Assembly (NCBI GenBank): GCA_902573425.1
Contig: CACGJO010000005.1
Location: forward strand, 1-64,000
Direction of reading: 5' to 3'
DNA from: an uncultured Pelagibacteraceae bacterium
GTDB taxonomy: Bacteria; Pseudomonadota; Alphaproteobacteria; Pelagibacterales; Pelagibacteraceae
Length of the DNA stretch: 64,000 nt
Shown here: positions 43,064 through 53,694 of the stretch, in pieces
Numbering within the stretch: position 1 is the first letter of the stretch
How the letters are laid out: each line of letters starts with the position of its first letter
Notes under the pieces: generated by a model
The model's input: the letters and a program-made list of their open reading frames with translations, nothing else
What the model was told of the DNA's origin: nothing
Database searches by the model: none
Translations under genes and position numbers: made by a program

Positions 43064-44218
43064 TTGATGAATCATAGAATTAAAAGTATTGTACCTCAAT
43101 TATTAACGCTCCTATTCGTAGTGGCAGTAATTGGTTTTTTTACAATTAATGCTCAATTAAACATGGACGAAAGAGGTATTGATTTTGGCTATGGTTTTTT
43201 AAGCCAAGAATCCTCTTTTGATGTCCAGTTTTCTTTAATCGAATATGATGGTTCACATTCCTATGCAAAAGCATATTTAGTTGGACTTTTAAATACAATT
43301 TTAGTTTCTGTTTTAGGCATTATTTTCTGTACTATAATTGGTGTTATTGTAGGTATTGCAAGGTTGTCACCAAATTATTTAATAAGAAATACTGCAGCTT
43401 GGTATGTTGAATTCTTTAGAAATGTACCTCTGCTATTACAAATTTTTTTCTGGTATTACGCTGCTTTAAGAGCGTTACCTTTACCTGAAAATACAGAACC
43501 TCTTTTTGGTGTTACCTATTTAACAGTTAAGGGTTATTATATTCCTCGATTTATCTGGGAAAATTTTGATATTTTAATTTATTCTATTTTAGCAGCAGTA
43601 ATTTCTATTGTTTTTATTAGAAATTACGCAAGAAAATTACAAGAAGAGAAAGGTCAACAACTTCCAGTTCTTTTAATTTCAGTTGGAATAATATTAATAT
43701 TTCCGGCAATAACATTTGTGACCGGAATGGTTCAATTGGAAGTTGCATTACCCGTTCTAAAACAATTATCGAAAACCTCTTTCATATATGCAGAAGGTCT
43801 AAGCGTTCCACCTGAACTATTGGCACTGGTACTTGCTTTATCTTTGTATACGGCCACATTTGTTGCTGAATGTGTAAGAGCTGGCGTTCAGGGAGTTAGT
43901 AAAGGTCAAAAAGAAGCTGCTGCCTCAATAGGTCTAACACCTAATCAAATACTAAAACTTGTTGTAATGCCACAAGCTTTAAGAATAATTATTCCACCAA
44001 CTACTAATCAATATTTAAATTTGACTAAAAATTCATCATTAGCCGCAGCTATTGCATATCCTGATTTAGTTTTAGTTTTTGCAGGAACTGCACTAATGCA
44101 GACAGGCAGGGCAATAGAAATAGTTTCAATAACAATGTTAACTTATTTGACTCTAAGTTTAGCAATATCATTATTAATGAATTGGTATAACAAAAAAATA
44201 GCAATTAAAGAAAAGTAA
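43064..44218 (+). CDS. aapQ: General L-amino acid ABC transporter permease AapQ
   Basis: The 384-residue His/Glu/Gln-type permease has about eight TM segments, with YAKAYLVGLLNTILVSVLGI and YVEFFRNVPLLLQIFFWY. The coupling loop is GVSKGQKEAAASIGLTPNQILKLVVMPQALRIIIPPTTNQYLN. The long segment between TM3 and TM4 (RKLQEEKGQQ region) is normal for AapQ. It starts 68 bases after aapJ, past the hairpin, and precedes aapM by one base. Confidence 0.94.
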   Translation: MMNHRIKSIVPQLLTLLFVVAVIGFFTINAQLNMDERGIDFGYGFLSQESSFDVQFSLIEYDGSHSYAKAYLVGLLNTILVSVLGIIFCTIIGVIVGIARLSPNYLIRNTAAWYVEFFRNVPLLLQIFFWYYAALRALPLPENTEPLFGVTYLTVKGYYIPRFIWENFDILIYSILAAVISIVFIRNYARKLQEEKGQQLPVLLISVGIILIFPAITFVTGMVQLEVALPVLKQLSKTSFIYAEGLSVPPELLALVLALSLYTATFVAECVRAGVQGVSKGQKEAAASIGLTPNQILKLVVMPQALRIIIPPTTNQYLNLTKNSSLAAAIAYPDLVLVFAGTALMQTGRAIEIVSITMLTYLTLSLAISLLMNWYNKKIAIKEK

Positions 44219-44219
44219 A

Positions 44220-45494
44220 ATGATAAATATTAATATATTAAAACCAACCAGCGCTAATTTTCAAACCTATTTATATATAGGTTCAGGCCTTATTTTAATT
44301 AGTATTTTTGATGTTTTTTTAAGAAGTTTTTTTAATCTTAATTTTTCAACTTCTTTACCTGGTATTTTAAATTTCTTTCTGCCGTTAATAATTGGTTTAA
44401 TTGGATTTCAAATGATAAGGCTTGAATATTCGGGCAATAGAATTGTAGATAAAATTAACCAAAGTGTAAATAACAATACATTCAATGCAGGACTAACACT
44501 TGTAATTATATTCCTTACTCTTTTAGTAATACCGCCAGCTTTAAATTGGATGATATTCGAGGCTACTATATCGGGAGATACAAAAGAAGCATGCGCGACT
44601 ACAGAGGGCGCTTGTTGGACTTATATTAAAGTTTGGTTCAGAAGATTTATGTACGGTATGTACCCAAATGACTTTCATTGGAGAATAAATACGGCATTTA
44701 TTGCTTTAATTGGTTTTGCATTTGTAGGTTATTTTATGAGAGGCAAATTAAAGAATTATATTACTTTTTATTATGCAATTTTTTATCCAATAATTGCATT
44801 TATTATTATTAATTTTTTAATTTCAGGTGGTTCTTTCGGTCTTGAGTGGGTCGAAACTAATGCTTGGGGAGGACTATCTTTAACCTTTATTGTTTCGTTT
44901 TTTGGATTAATTTTTTGTTTTCCTCTAGGAATGATTTTAGCTTTAGGAAGAAGATCTGAGCTTCCAGTAATTAGATATATTTCAATTGGATATATAGAGT
45001 TTTGGAGAGGCGTTCCATTAATAACAGTTTTATTTATGTCATCTGTAATGTTTCCAATGTTCTTACCGTCAGATGCTTTTGTTGATAAATTGATTAGAGT
45101 GATTGCTGCAATAATACTTTTTGAAGCTGCTTATGTAGCAGAAGTTATCAGGGGCGGATTACAAGCATTACCAAGAGGCCAATATGATGCTGCCAAATCT
45201 TTAGGAATGAGTTATTGGAAAATGCAAATTTTCGTAATTTTACCACAAGCCTTAAAGTTAGTTATACCTGGAATTGCAAATACATTTTTAGCTTTAGTAA
45301 AAGATACACCATTAATATTTGTTGTTGGTTTATCAGAAGTTGTTGGAATGCTTCAAATGGCAAAAACAAATCCTAAATGGCTTGGATATGCTATGGAAGG
45401 CTATATTTTTGCCTCTATATTATTCTGGGCAATTTGTTATGCTATGAGTAAATATAGTCAATACTTAGAACTAAAATATAAAACAGATAGGTAA
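44220..45494 (+). CDS. aapM: General L-amino acid ABC transporter permease AapM
   Basis: The 424-residue permease has additional N-terminal membrane segments and a large loop containing [13 protein letters not shown], then the core with [22 protein letters not shown] and the EAA-type motif [36 protein letters not shown]. It pairs with AapQ in the heterodimer. Its length and long N-terminal region match AapM/YhdY. AapP follows one base later. Confidence 0.93.
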   Translation: MININILKPTSANFQTYLYIGSGLILISIFDVFLRSFFNLNFSTSLPGILNFFLPLIIGLIGFQMIRLEYSGNRIVDKINQSVNNNTFNAGLTLVIIFLTLLVIPPALNWMIFEATISGDTKEACATTEGACWTYIKVWFRRFMYGMYPNDFHWRINTAFIALIGFAFVGYFMRGKLKNYITFYYAIFYPIIAFIIINFLISGGSFGLEWVETNAWGGLSLTFIVSFFGLIFCFPLGMILALGRRSELPVIRYISIGYIEFWRGVPLITVLFMSSVMFPMFLPSDAFVDKLIRVIAAIILFEAAYVAEVIRGGLQALPRGQYDAAKSLGMSYWKMQIFVILPQALKLVIPGIANTFLALVKDTPLIFVVGLSEVVGMLQMAKTNPKWLGYAMEGYIFASILFWAICYAMSKYSQYLELKYKTDR

Positions 45495-45495
45495 A

Positions 45496-46230
45496 ATGTC
45501 AGAATCGATTATACAGATGAAAGAAGTGAATAAGTGGTTCGGTGACTTTCAAGTTTTAAAAGATATAAATCTTGAAGTTAAAGAAAAACAAAAAATAGTA
45601 GTTTGTGGCCCATCTGGTTCAGGAAAATCTACTTTAATTAGGTGTATTAACAGACTTGAAGAACATCAAAAAGGTCAAATTATTGTTGATGGAAACGAAC
45701 TTTCAGAAAAAACTAAAGATATTGAAAAGATTAGAGCTGAGGTAGGAATGGTTTTTCAACAATTTAATTTATTTCCACATCTATCAATTTTAGATAATTG
45801 CACATTAGCGCCTATATGGGTTAAGAAAACTCCAAAAAAACAAGCAGAAGAATTTGCAATGAAACAACTAGAACAAGTTCAGATAGCAGACCAAGCTGCA
45901 AAATTTCCAGGTCAGCTTTCTGGAGGACAACAACAAAGAGCAGCTTTGGCAAGAGCGTTATGCATGGAACCTAAAATCATGTTATTTGATGAACCTACTT
46001 CGGCTTTAGACCCTGAAATGATTAAAGAAGTTTTAGACGCAATGGTAAGTCTCGCAAAAGGTGGTATGACAATGATTGTTGTTACACATGAAATGGGATT
46101 TGCTAAAGAAGTTGCTGATGAAGTTGTTTTCATGGATGAGGGAATGATAGTGGAAAGAGCAAAAACTAATGATTTTTTTGCAAATCCCAAAAACGAAAGA
46201 ACAAAACTTTTCTTAAGTCAAATTCTGTAA
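45496..46230 (+). CDS. aapP: General L-amino acid ABC transporter ATP-binding protein AapP
   Basis: The 244-residue ATPase has Walker [11 protein letters not shown] loop [12 protein letters not shown], signature [13 protein letters not shown], Walker [16 protein letters not shown] and switch [15 protein letters not shown], the polar amino-acid class pattern. It powers AapQM. It completes the aapJQMP order, which suggests one operon. Confidence 0.95.
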   Translation: MSESIIQMKEVNKWFGDFQVLKDINLEVKEKQKIVVCGPSGSGKSTLIRCINRLEEHQKGQIIVDGNELSEKTKDIEKIRAEVGMVFQQFNLFPHLSILDNCTLAPIWVKKTPKKQAEEFAMKQLEQVQIADQAAKFPGQLSGGQQQRAALARALCMEPKIMLFDEPTSALDPEMIKEVLDAMVSLAKGGMTMIVVTHEMGFAKEVADEVVFMDEGMIVERAKTNDFFANPKNERTKLFLSQIL

Positions 46231-46255
46231 ATCTTTTTTTAAATAATTCATACGT

Positions 46256-46939
46256 ATGAAAAAACTTTTTTCTATAGCAACTCTAGTATTTTTTTTGATA
46301 CCATTTTCCCATGTTTTTTCTCACGTTGAACATTATAAGAGTTTAAAGTTATTAAAATATGGGCTTTATTTAAACGATAAATTAATAGGACATCACACCT
46401 TTGAATTTAATAAAAAAGGGGAGTTTTTATATGTTCGTGGAGCGGGTAACTTTGTTGTCAACAAATTAGGAGTCTCATTATTTGACTTCAAAACAGTAAG
46501 TGAGGAAGTCTATAAAAAAGGTAAGTTAATAAAGTTTTCGTCAAAAACCACGCAAAATAAAAAGCAAAAATTTTGCAACATTAAATTAGAAAATAACAAG
46601 CTTATGATTAAAGGGTCTTCTTATAACGGCATAGCAGAGAGTAATTTACCAGTTGGTACATGGTGGAACCATGAGATTATTAAATTTAGTAAACAAATTA
46701 GTCCAATCTCAGGAAGACTGCTGCCTCAAAAAGTTAATTTTTTAGGGAAAAAAGATATTATAATAAACGAAAAACCTTTTAAATCTATTCATTTTTATTT
46801 TTTATCAGATGATGACCGACCTAATGACCAAAAAAAATTAAATATTAATATTTGGTATGATCAAAAAAGTTTATTATGGATAAAATCAAGTTACGAAAAA
46901 TTTGGTCTTTGGGAATATAGACTTTTGGAAGTCAAATAA
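46256..46939 (+). CDS. Exported protein, possibly DUF6134
   Basis: The 227-residue protein starts with a signal sequence (LFSIATLVFFLIPFSHVFS) and is predicted to be mostly beta-strand: YGLYLNDKLIGHHTFEFNK, FDFKTVSEEVYKKGKLIKFSS, KGSSYNGIAESNLPVGTWWNHEII and LNINIWYDQKSLLWIKSSYEKFGLWEYRL. The arrangement recalls alphaproteobacterial DUF6134 proteins, in my recollection. Periplasmic or outer-membrane location is likely. It follows aapP by 25 bases. Function is unknown. Confidence 0.65.
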   Translation: MKKLFSIATLVFFLIPFSHVFSHVEHYKSLKLLKYGLYLNDKLIGHHTFEFNKKGEFLYVRGAGNFVVNKLGVSLFDFKTVSEEVYKKGKLIKFSSKTTQNKKQKFCNIKLENNKLMIKGSSYNGIAESNLPVGTWWNHEIIKFSKQISPISGRLLPQKVNFLGKKDIIINEKPFKSIHFYFLSDDDRPNDQKKLNINIWYDQKSLLWIKSSYEKFGLWEYRLLEVK

Positions 46940-47104
46940 GATGTGCTTTTGATGATACTTGTCAAGAAATATAGCAATAAATTATTGTCTTTTATGGTCT
47001 TTTTAACCCCAAAAAAAAAGTTTTTTTTTAGATTTTATCTATTGCCATATTATTTTTTTTCATGTTGAATGATCTTTCTTAGGGATAATTATTAAGGAAG
47101 ATAA

Positions 47105-47470
47105 ATGGAAGAAACTTTTAATGCACATCTAGGTCGAAAGTTAAGAATGAGAAGATTATCACTAGGTTTGACTCAAACAAAAGTTGCAAACGCGATTAAT
47201 GTGACTTTTCAACAAATTCAAAAATATGAAAAAGGTACAAATGGGGTTAGTTCCAGCAGATTAATACAATTATCAAATTTTTTAAAAGTACCTATAACAT
47301 ATTTTTTTGAAGATTTTTCTGATAACCTTTATACTGAAAAAAATGCAAATGATAATTCGGATCTAAATTATTCTTTTTTAATAAAAACTTTTTCAAAGCT
47401 TGATGAAAATCAAAAAGTAAAAATTTTACAACTCTTAAAAAATACTTCAAATCTAAAAGAGACTGGTTAA
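47105..47470 (+). CDS. XRE-family transcriptional regulator
   Basis: The 121-residue protein has a Cro/CI-type helix-turn-helix over about residues 8-65: LGRKLRMRRLSLGLTQTKVANAINVTFQQIQKYEKGTNGVSSSRLIQLSNFLKVPITYFFED. A weak, helical C-terminal tail follows without a known sensor or peptidase domain. Small regulators of this form are common in alphaproteobacteria, and the targets are not known here. The region 46940-47104 upstream is T-rich with no clear promoter. Confidence 0.88.
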   Translation: MEETFNAHLGRKLRMRRLSLGLTQTKVANAINVTFQQIQKYEKGTNGVSSSRLIQLSNFLKVPITYFFEDFSDNLYTEKNANDNSDLNYSFLIKTFSKLDENQKVKILQLLKNTSNLKETG

Positions 47471-47473
47471 TCT

Positions 47474-47549
47474 TGGCTCCTCGGGCAGGACTCGAACCTG
47501 CGACCAATTGATTAACAGTCAACTGCTCTACCAACTGAGCTACCGAGGA
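47474..47549 (-). tRNA. tRNA-Asn (anticodon GUU)
   Basis: Reading the minus strand gives TCCTCGG/CCGAGGA acceptor pairing, a GCTCAGTTGGTAGAGC D arm, GTTGA-CTGTTAA-TCAAT with GTT at 34-36 and a CAGGTTCGAGTCCTG T arm. The CCA is encoded. It lies just beyond the XRE gene, on the opposite strand. Confidence 0.95.
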
Positions 47550-47578
47550 ATAATTTCAACATACTTTATTTTTAATAA

Positions 47579-47980
47579 TTAACAACTAATTTTTAATGCT
47601 TTTAAAACAGCCTTTAATGGTAGCATCAAACAATCTTTTCTTGCAATATTACTTTTATTTATTATTACCAAAAATTTGTTCCAATTTCTCTTTAAATCAG
47701 ATTTTTTTAAAAAGGATTTATTTAAAGATTCATATAAAACTTTTAACTTTTTAGTTTCTTTATTTATTGATACCCTTGAGAGTAAACTTGCTGATGCCTG
47801 ACAATAAATACACGATTTAGTTTCATATTTAAAATTCATTAACTTGTTATTTTTTACAATTAGATACACATGAATTTCATCTCCACATAATTTACTTTTT
47901 AACTTATGTTTGTGTGTATAGTTATCAATATAGTGGAAATTCTTCAAATCTGATGCAATTCTAAGTAATTTTTTGTCCAT
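47579..47980 (-). CDS. NifU/SufU-like iron-sulfur cluster scaffold protein
   Basis: The track reads 179 residues, but the first 46 are translated through tRNA-Cys; MDKKLLRIASDL at 47980 is the sensible start, giving 133 residues. The motifs are KLCGDEIHVYLIV, KSCIYCQASASLLSRVS and RKDCLMLPLKAVLKAL, matching the NifU N-terminal/SufU fold with its three cysteines and an aspartate. It would assemble or transfer iron-sulfur clusters. It is shorter and more divergent than typical SufU and has no sufB/C neighbours here. Confidence 0.75.
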   Translation of the reverse strand: MDKKLLRIASDLKNFHYIDNYTHKHKLKSKLCGDEIHVYLIVKNNKLMNFKYETKSCIYCQASASLLSRVSINKETKKLKVLYESLNKSFLKKSDLKRNWNKFLVIINKSNIARKDCLMLPLKAVLKALKISC

Positions 47981-47992
47981 TTTAAAATATCT

Positions 47993-48066
47993 TGGAGGCC
48001 ACGCCCAGAATCGAACTGGGATAAAAGGATTTGCAATCCTCTGCGTAACCATTCCGCCACGTGGCC
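47993..48066 (-). tRNA. tRNA-Cys (anticodon GCA)
   Basis: Minus-strand pairing gives GGCCACG/CGTGGCC for the acceptor, GAGGA-TTGCAAA-TCCTT for the anticodon arm (GCA) and CCCAGTTCGATTCTGGG for the T arm. The discriminator is T, as usual for tRNA-Cys, and CCA is encoded. It lies 13 bases before the start of the scaffold gene on the same strand. Confidence 0.95.
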
Positions 48067-48139
48067 ATATATAGATTAATATAGGTATATATATAAAAAT
48101 AAAGCTAGAACTTTGCAAATATTATTAATATTTATAACT

Positions 48140-50773
48140 ATGGCACAAAGTAAATATAATCATAAAATTTCAGAAAGCAAAATTTACTCATATTGGGAAA
48201 AAAACAAGTTATTCAAACCCAAAAAAAACAAAAAATCCTTTTCAATAGTTATACCTCCTCCAAATATAACTGGAAGTCTACATATGGGACATGCTTTAAA
48301 TAATTCAATCCAAGATGTTTTGTCCAGGTATTATAGAATGAATAATTATGAAACCTTATGGCAACCAGGCACAGATCATGCTGGTATAGCCACCCAAGCA
48401 TTAGTTGAAAAAAATCTTAAATCAAAAGGAATTGATAAAAATGAAATAGGAAGAGAAAAATTCATAAAAAAAGTTTGGCAATGGAAAGCCGAATATGGTG
48501 GAAAAATAATTAACCAACTTAAAAAACTAGGTTGTTCGTGTGACTGGTCAAGAAATGCATTCACAATGGATAAAAATTTATCGAATTCTGTAATTAAAGT
48601 ATTTATCGATCTTTATAAAAAAAAACTAATTTTTAAAGCTAAAAAATTAGTTAATTGGGATACAGTTTTAAAGACTGCTATATCCGATCTTGAAGTTGAT
48701 CAAAAAGAAGTAAATTCAAAATTATATTATATAAATTACAAGATAGAGAACTCAGATGAAACAATTACAATTGCAACTACTAGACCAGAGACCATGCTTG
48801 GTGACACAGCTATTGCGGTTAACCCTAAAGATGAAAGATATTTGAATTTAATTAATAAATTTGCGATACTTCCTATAGTTGGAAGAAAACTTAAAATAGT
48901 TCAGGATGATTATGCTGATCCACAGCAAGGCAGTGGTGCAGTTAAAATTACACCCGCACATGATTTTAATGACTTTGAAGTAGGTAAAAGACAGAAGCTT
49001 AAATCTATAAATATTTTTACTGAAGATGGAAAAATTAATAATAATGCTCCAAATGAATATATAGGTTTAGACAGATTTGAAGCCAGAAAAAAAATAATCG
49101 ATAAATTAAAAGAATTACAAGTCTTTGAAAAAGAAGAGACTATAAAAAACAAAGTGCCTTATGGAGATAGATCTAATTCTATAATTGAACCTTTTTTAAC
49201 TGAGCAGTGGTTCTGTGATGCAAAAAAATTATCTATCAAAGCAAAAAAAATAGTAAAAAATAAAAAAACAAATTTCTTCCCATCAAATTGGTCAAAGACA
49301 TATTTTCAATGGATGAATAATATTGAACCCTGGTGCATTTCACGACAACTTTGGTGGGGACATCAAATCCCAGCATGGTATGGACCAGATAAAAAAATAT
49401 TTGTTGCAGAAAATCAAAAAAAAGCAGAATTGCAGGCAAAAAAATTTTATAAGAAAAATGTTAATTTAGAAAGGGATCCAGATGTTCTAGATACATGGTT
49501 TTCTTCGGGTCTTTGGCCTTTTGCAACATTAGGGTGGCCTTCAAAAAATTACTTTTTAAAAAAATTTTATCCCACGTCAGTTCTAGTAACTGGTTTTGAT
49601 ATCATTTTCTTTTGGGTAGCCAGAATGATGATGTTAGGTATGCAATTTTTAAATAAAGAACCATTCAAAGAAGTTTATGTACATGCGCTTGTGAGAGATG
49701 AGAAGGGCCAAAAAATGTCAAAATCAAAAGGAAATGTAATTGATCCTTTGGTTCTTATAGAAAGTTACAGTGCAGATGCTTTAAGATTTACGTTACTATC
49801 AATGGCATCACCAGGAAGGGACGTTAAACTCTCTGAACAAAGAGTTAAAGGATATAGAAATTTTTTAACAAAGATATGGAATGTTAATAATTTTCTTAAA
49901 GTCAATAAATGTAGTTTTGATGGAGCAATTAAACCCAAAAAATTAAATCTTAATATAAATAAGTGGATTTATAATGAGCTTATTGAAACAAAAAATTTGA
50001 CAGAAAATTATATTAAAAATTACCGTTTTGATGAAGCAGCAAAAACCATTTATAAATTTGTTTGGAATAGTTATTGCGATTGGTACTTGGAACTCTCTAA
50101 AACCATCTTATTTTCGAAAAAAAACAAAGATGTTATAGAAGTAAAAAATACATCTGGTCAAATTTTCAAAGAGATATTAATATTATTACATCCATTTATA
50201 CCTTTTATAACCGAAGAATTGTGGCTTAAAAATAAGCTTAAAACTAAATCAACTAAATATTTAATGTATGCCAATTGGATTTCTACAAAAAAATTTAAAA
50301 AAAACAAAAATATTGAAAATGTAAATGAAATCATTAACATGATATCAAGTATAAGATCGTTTAAAAATGAATTGAACGTTAAACCAGGCTCTTTTGTTGA
50401 TATTTCAATAGAGAAATTAGACAATAGAAAACAAGCATTATTTTTACAAAATCAAATTATAATTAAAAAATTAGGAAGAGTTAATTCTATCTTTATAAAA
50501 GACTTATCAAAACAATCAGCAAATTTAGTAGTATCTGGTGAAATTTTAAAATTATATTTTGACAAAAGTATCGATCTTGATTTGATTAGACAAAATTTAT
50601 CAAAAAAACAAAGTAAAATTCAACAAGATTTAGATGTTGTCGCTAAAAAATTAAACAATTCTAGCTTTGTAGAACGTGCACCAAAGCATATTGTGGAACA
50701 AGAAAAAAATATCTATAATGATTTAAAAATAAACATTGAAAAAATTAATTTTACTTTAAATAGTCTAAAATGA
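48140..50773 (+). CDS. valS: Valyl-tRNA synthetase
   Basis: The class I synthetase has [14 protein letters not shown] (HIGH-type), [13 protein letters not shown], the editing domain motif [12 protein letters not shown] with HDFNDFEVG, a [13 protein letters not shown] region, [14 protein letters not shown], the [15 protein letters not shown] (KMSKS) loop and a C-terminal coiled coil with [11 protein letters not shown]. The track starts at 48113, but the first nine residues (MQILLIFIT) are unlike the family; the ATG at 48140 (MAQSKYNH) is preferred, giving about 877 residues. It overlaps ilvD by four bases. Confidence 0.97.
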   Translation: MAQSKYNHKISESKIYSYWEKNKLFKPKKNKKSFSIVIPPPNITGSLHMGHALNNSIQDVLSRYYRMNNYETLWQPGTDHAGIATQALVEKNLKSKGIDKNEIGREKFIKKVWQWKAEYGGKIINQLKKLGCSCDWSRNAFTMDKNLSNSVIKVFIDLYKKKLIFKAKKLVNWDTVLKTAISDLEVDQKEVNSKLYYINYKIENSDETITIATTRPETMLGDTAIAVNPKDERYLNLINKFAILPIVGRKLKIVQDDYADPQQGSGAVKITPAHDFNDFEVGKRQKLKSINIFTEDGKINNNAPNEYIGLDRFEARKKIIDKLKELQVFEKEETIKNKVPYGDRSNSIIEPFLTEQWFCDAKKLSIKAKKIVKNKKTNFFPSNWSKTYFQWMNNIEPWCISRQLWWGHQIPAWYGPDKKIFVAENQKKAELQAKKFYKKNVNLERDPDVLDTWFSSGLWPFATLGWPSKNYFLKKFYPTSVLVTGFDIIFFWVARMMMLGMQFLNKEPFKEVYVHALVRDEKGQKMSKSKGNVIDPLVLIESYSADALRFTLLSMASPGRDVKLSEQRVKGYRNFLTKIWNVNNFLKVNKCSFDGAIKPKKLNLNINKWIYNELIETKNLTENYIKNYRFDEAAKTIYKFVWNSYCDWYLELSKTILFSKKNKDVIEVKNTSGQIFKEILILLHPFIPFITEELWLKNKLKTKSTKYLMYANWISTKKFKKNKNIENVNEIINMISSIRSFKNELNVKPGSFVDISIEKLDNRKQALFLQNQIIIKKLGRVNSIFIKDLSKQSANLVVSGEILKLYFDKSIDLDLIRQNLSKKQSKIQQDLDVVAKKLNNSSFVERAPKHIVEQEKNIYNDLKINIEKINFTLNSLK

Positions 50774-52488
50774 ATAAATTTAATAAAAAAAAATTACCAA
50801 GTAGACATACATCTTTAGGCGCAGATAAAGCTCCTCAAAGATCCTTTTATTATGCAATGGGTGAAACTGAAAAAGATGTAGCAAAACCTTTCGTTGGTGT
50901 TGTTTCTACATGGAACGAAGCTGCTCCGTGTAATATTGCACTAATGAGACAAGCTCAATCAGTTAAAAAGGGCGTCAAATTTTCTGGCGGAACACCAAGA
51001 GAATTTTGCACTATAACTGTTACTGATGGTATCGCTATGGGGCATGAAGGAATGAAATCTTCTTTGGTGTCTCGAGATGTTATTGCTGACTCAACAGAGT
51101 TAACTGTTAGAGGACATTGTTATGATGCATTAGTAGGAGTTGCCGGTTGTGATAAATCTTTACCAGGCTTAATGATGGCAATGCTTAGACTTAATGTACC
51201 AAGTGTGTTCATTTATGGCGGATCGATTCTTCCTGGCAGATATAATGGAAAAGATGTAACAGTTTTAGATGTATTCGAGGGCGTAGGAAAATATTCTTCA
51301 GGCAAAATGAGTGAGCATGCACTGAGAAAATTGGAATTAAAAGCTTGTCCTAGTGCTGGAGCATGCGGTGGACAATTTACTGCAAATACTATGGCATGTG
51401 TATCTGAGGCTATTGGTTTAGCTTTACCTTATTCTGCAGGAACACCAGCACCATACGGACAGAGGGATAAATATGCTTTGCAAAGTGGTAAGGCAGTAAT
51501 GAATTTATTAAAAAGAAATATTAGACCAAGAGATATTGTTTCAAGAAAATCTTTAGAGAATGCAGCAACTATAGTTGCGGCCACAGGAGGTTCAACTAAC
51601 GCAGCGTTGCATTTACCAGCTTTAGCAAATGAAATAGGAATTAAGTTTGATTTAATGGACGTTGCAAAAATTTTTAAAAAAACACCTTATCTCGCAGATT
51701 TAAAACCTGGCGGAAGATATGTTGCAAAAGATATGTGGAAAGCCGGGGGTGTTCCTATGCTATTAAAAACTTTGTTAGATGGCGGATATATTCATGGAAA
51801 CTGTATGACGGTTACAGGTAAAACAATGAAAGAAAATCTTAAAAAAGTTAAATTTAATAGTAAACAAAAGGTTATGAGAAAATATAATAATCCGTTATCA
51901 AATGATGGGGGCGTTGTAGGATTGAAAGGTAATCTTGCACCGGACGGAGCAATTGTAAAAGTTGCAGGGTTAAAAAAACTTCAATTTACTGGTAGAGCAA
52001 GATGTTTTGATACTGAGGAGTCTGCTTATAAAGCAGTTTTAAAAAGAAAATATAAAGATGGAGATATTATAGTTATCAGATATGAGGGTCCTAAAGGAGG
52101 TCCGGGTATGAGAGAAATGCTTCAGACTACTGGAGCAATTTATGGTCAAGGCAAAGGTGAAAAAGTTGCATTAATAACGGATGGAAGATTTTCTGGAGCA
52201 ACTAGAGGTTTTTGCATTGGACATGTAGGTCCAGAAGCATCGGTAGGAGGTCCAATTGCATTATTGAAAAATGGAGACATAATTCATATAGACGCAAAAA
52301 GAGGAACAATTAAAGTTGATCTCTCAAGAAAAGAGTTATCAAAAAGGAAGAAAAATTGGAAACCAAAAAAAATCAATTTTGGAAATGGAACGCTTTGGAA
52401 GTATGCACAAACAGTTGGACCAGCCTATTTAGGCGCGTCAACACACCCTGGTGGTAAAGAAGAAGTTAAGTGTTACGCAGATATTTAA
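50770..52488 (+). CDS. ilvD: Dihydroxy-acid dehydratase
   Basis: The 572-residue protein carries [69 protein letters not shown] and the C-terminal [22 protein letters not shown], with the conserved cysteines that bind the iron-sulfur cluster. It produces 2-ketoisovalerate and 2-keto-3-methylvalerate in branched-chain amino-acid synthesis. It lies four bases inside the end of valS. Length is normal. The next gene, manC, begins directly after its stop. Confidence 0.97.
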   Translation: MNKFNKKKLPSRHTSLGADKAPQRSFYYAMGETEKDVAKPFVGVVSTWNEAAPCNIALMRQAQSVKKGVKFSGGTPREFCTITVTDGIAMGHEGMKSSLVSRDVIADSTELTVRGHCYDALVGVAGCDKSLPGLMMAMLRLNVPSVFIYGGSILPGRYNGKDVTVLDVFEGVGKYSSGKMSEHALRKLELKACPSAGACGGQFTANTMACVSEAIGLALPYSAGTPAPYGQRDKYALQSGKAVMNLLKRNIRPRDIVSRKSLENAATIVAATGGSTNAALHLPALANEIGIKFDLMDVAKIFKKTPYLADLKPGGRYVAKDMWKAGGVPMLLKTLLDGGYIHGNCMTVTGKTMKENLKKVKFNSKQKVMRKYNNPLSNDGGVVGLKGNLAPDGAIVKVAGLKKLQFTGRARCFDTEESAYKAVLKRKYKDGDIIVIRYEGPKGGPGMREMLQTTGAIYGQGKGEKVALITDGRFSGATRGFCIGHVGPEASVGGPIALLKNGDIIHIDAKRGTIKVDLSRKELSKRKKNWKPKKINFGNGTLWKYAQTVGPAYLGASTHPGGKEEVKCYADI

Positions 52489-53694
52489 ATGAAAATTAGA
52501 CCTGTTATTTTATGTGGTGGAGCAGGAACCAGACTATGGGAAAATAAAAAACACCATCAACCAAAACAATTTATCGACTTTGGTGGTTGGTCTTTAATGC
52601 AAAAAACTTTAGAAAGAGTAAAAAATAAAGTTTTTGATTATCCCATAATTAGCACAAATAAGAAATATTTATCTCATGTTAAAAAGTCATTAAAAAAATC
52701 AAAAATAAAAAAATATAAAATTATTTTAGAACCAGCTAAAAAAAATACTTCACCAGCTATACTAGCCTCAGCTTTAATTAAAGATATACCTTATAATCAA
52801 CCCTTAATGTATTTTCCCTCTGATCATCTATTGGAAAAAAATAGTATTTTTGTTAGGGCTATAAGAGGTACGTCTATCCATCTCAATAACAAAAATATTT
52901 TCATTTTTGGCATTAAACCTACCAATCCATCAAGCGAGTATGGTTATTTTTATACAAAAAAAATTAAAAATAACTTAAATAAAGTATTAAAATTCATTGA
53001 AAAACCGGTCAAATCAAAAGCTAAGTTAGTTATAAAAAAAAAAGGATACTGGAATTCTGGTATGTTTTTTTTAAGAAAAGACTCTTTAATATATAATTTT
53101 CAGAAATATGAGCGTAAAACATTTACAAATTGCTTAAATTCAGTTCTTAAATCCAAATACAGAAATAATATTTATTATTTAAATAAATCAGCTTTTAAAA
53201 AATGCGCAGAAAAATCTTTTGATTATGCAGTTCTTGAAAAGTCAAAATATATTAATGCTATTAAATTAAGTATACCATGGTCAGATCAGGGAAGTTGGAA
53301 AGAGATTTCAAAAATTTATAATAAGAATAAATCAAAGTATTTTAGAAAAAAAAATGTTTTCCGTAGGCCCTGGGGCAGTTACACAAATTTATTTAAAGGT
53401 AATAATTTTTTAGTTAAAGAGTTAATCGTCAAACCCAAAGGTATTCTTAGTCTTCAAAAACACTTCCATAGATCTGAACATTGGTTGATAACAAAAGGAA
53501 AACCAATGATTACTTTAAATAATAAAAAGATTTTAAAGTCTAAAAACGATTCTGTTTATATTCCAAAAGGCGCTATTCACAGAATAGAAAATCCATTTAA
53601 TAAAACTGTTAACATTTTAGAAATTCAAAAAGGTTCAATTTTAAAAGAAACTGATATTGTAAGGTACCAGGATATTTATGGGAGAGTTAATTAA
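52489..53694 (+). CDS. manC: Mannose-1-phosphate guanylyltransferase with cupin domain, shortened
   Basis: The N-terminal nucleotidyltransferase contains PVILCGGAGTRLWENKKHHQ, PKQFIDFGG, FPSDHLLEKN, KFIEKP and WNSGMFF. The C-terminal cupin is PWGSYTNLFKGNNFLVKELIVKPKGILSLQKHFHRSEHWLI with VYIPKGAIHRIENP. At 401 residues it is about 70 shorter than usual: the linker between WSDQGSW and RRPWGSY is largely lost. It makes GDP-mannose, and the cupin may carry phosphomannose isomerase activity. It follows ilvD directly and overlaps the end of convergent xth. Its product could feed the surface-sugar cluster around 34-39 kb. Confidence 0.93.
   Translation: MKIRPVILCGGAGTRLWENKKHHQPKQFIDFGGWSLMQKTLERVKNKVFDYPIISTNKKYLSHVKKSLKKSKIKKYKIILEPAKKNTSPAILASALIKDIPYNQPLMYFPSDHLLEKNSIFVRAIRGTSIHLNNKNIFIFGIKPTNPSSEYGYFYTKKIKNNLNKVLKFIEKPVKSKAKLVIKKKGYWNSGMFFLRKDSLIYNFQKYERKTFTNCLNSVLKSKYRNNIYYLNKSAFKKCAEKSFDYAVLEKSKYINAIKLSIPWSDQGSWKEISKIYNKNKSKYFRKKNVFRRPWGSYTNLFKGNNFLVKELIVKPKGILSLQKHFHRSEHWLITKGKPMITLNNKKILKSKNDSVYIPKGAIHRIENPFNKTVNILEIQKGSILKETDIVRYQDIYGRVN

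Noticed and set aside
47011-47029. A9-G-T9 run as a terminator or hairpin
   Set aside because: It has no GC stem; poly-A/poly-T runs of this kind are common in such an AT-rich genome.
47981-48118. N-terminal extension of the NifU-like protein
   Set aside because: It would be translated through tRNA-Cys; the ATG at 47980 gives a normal protein.
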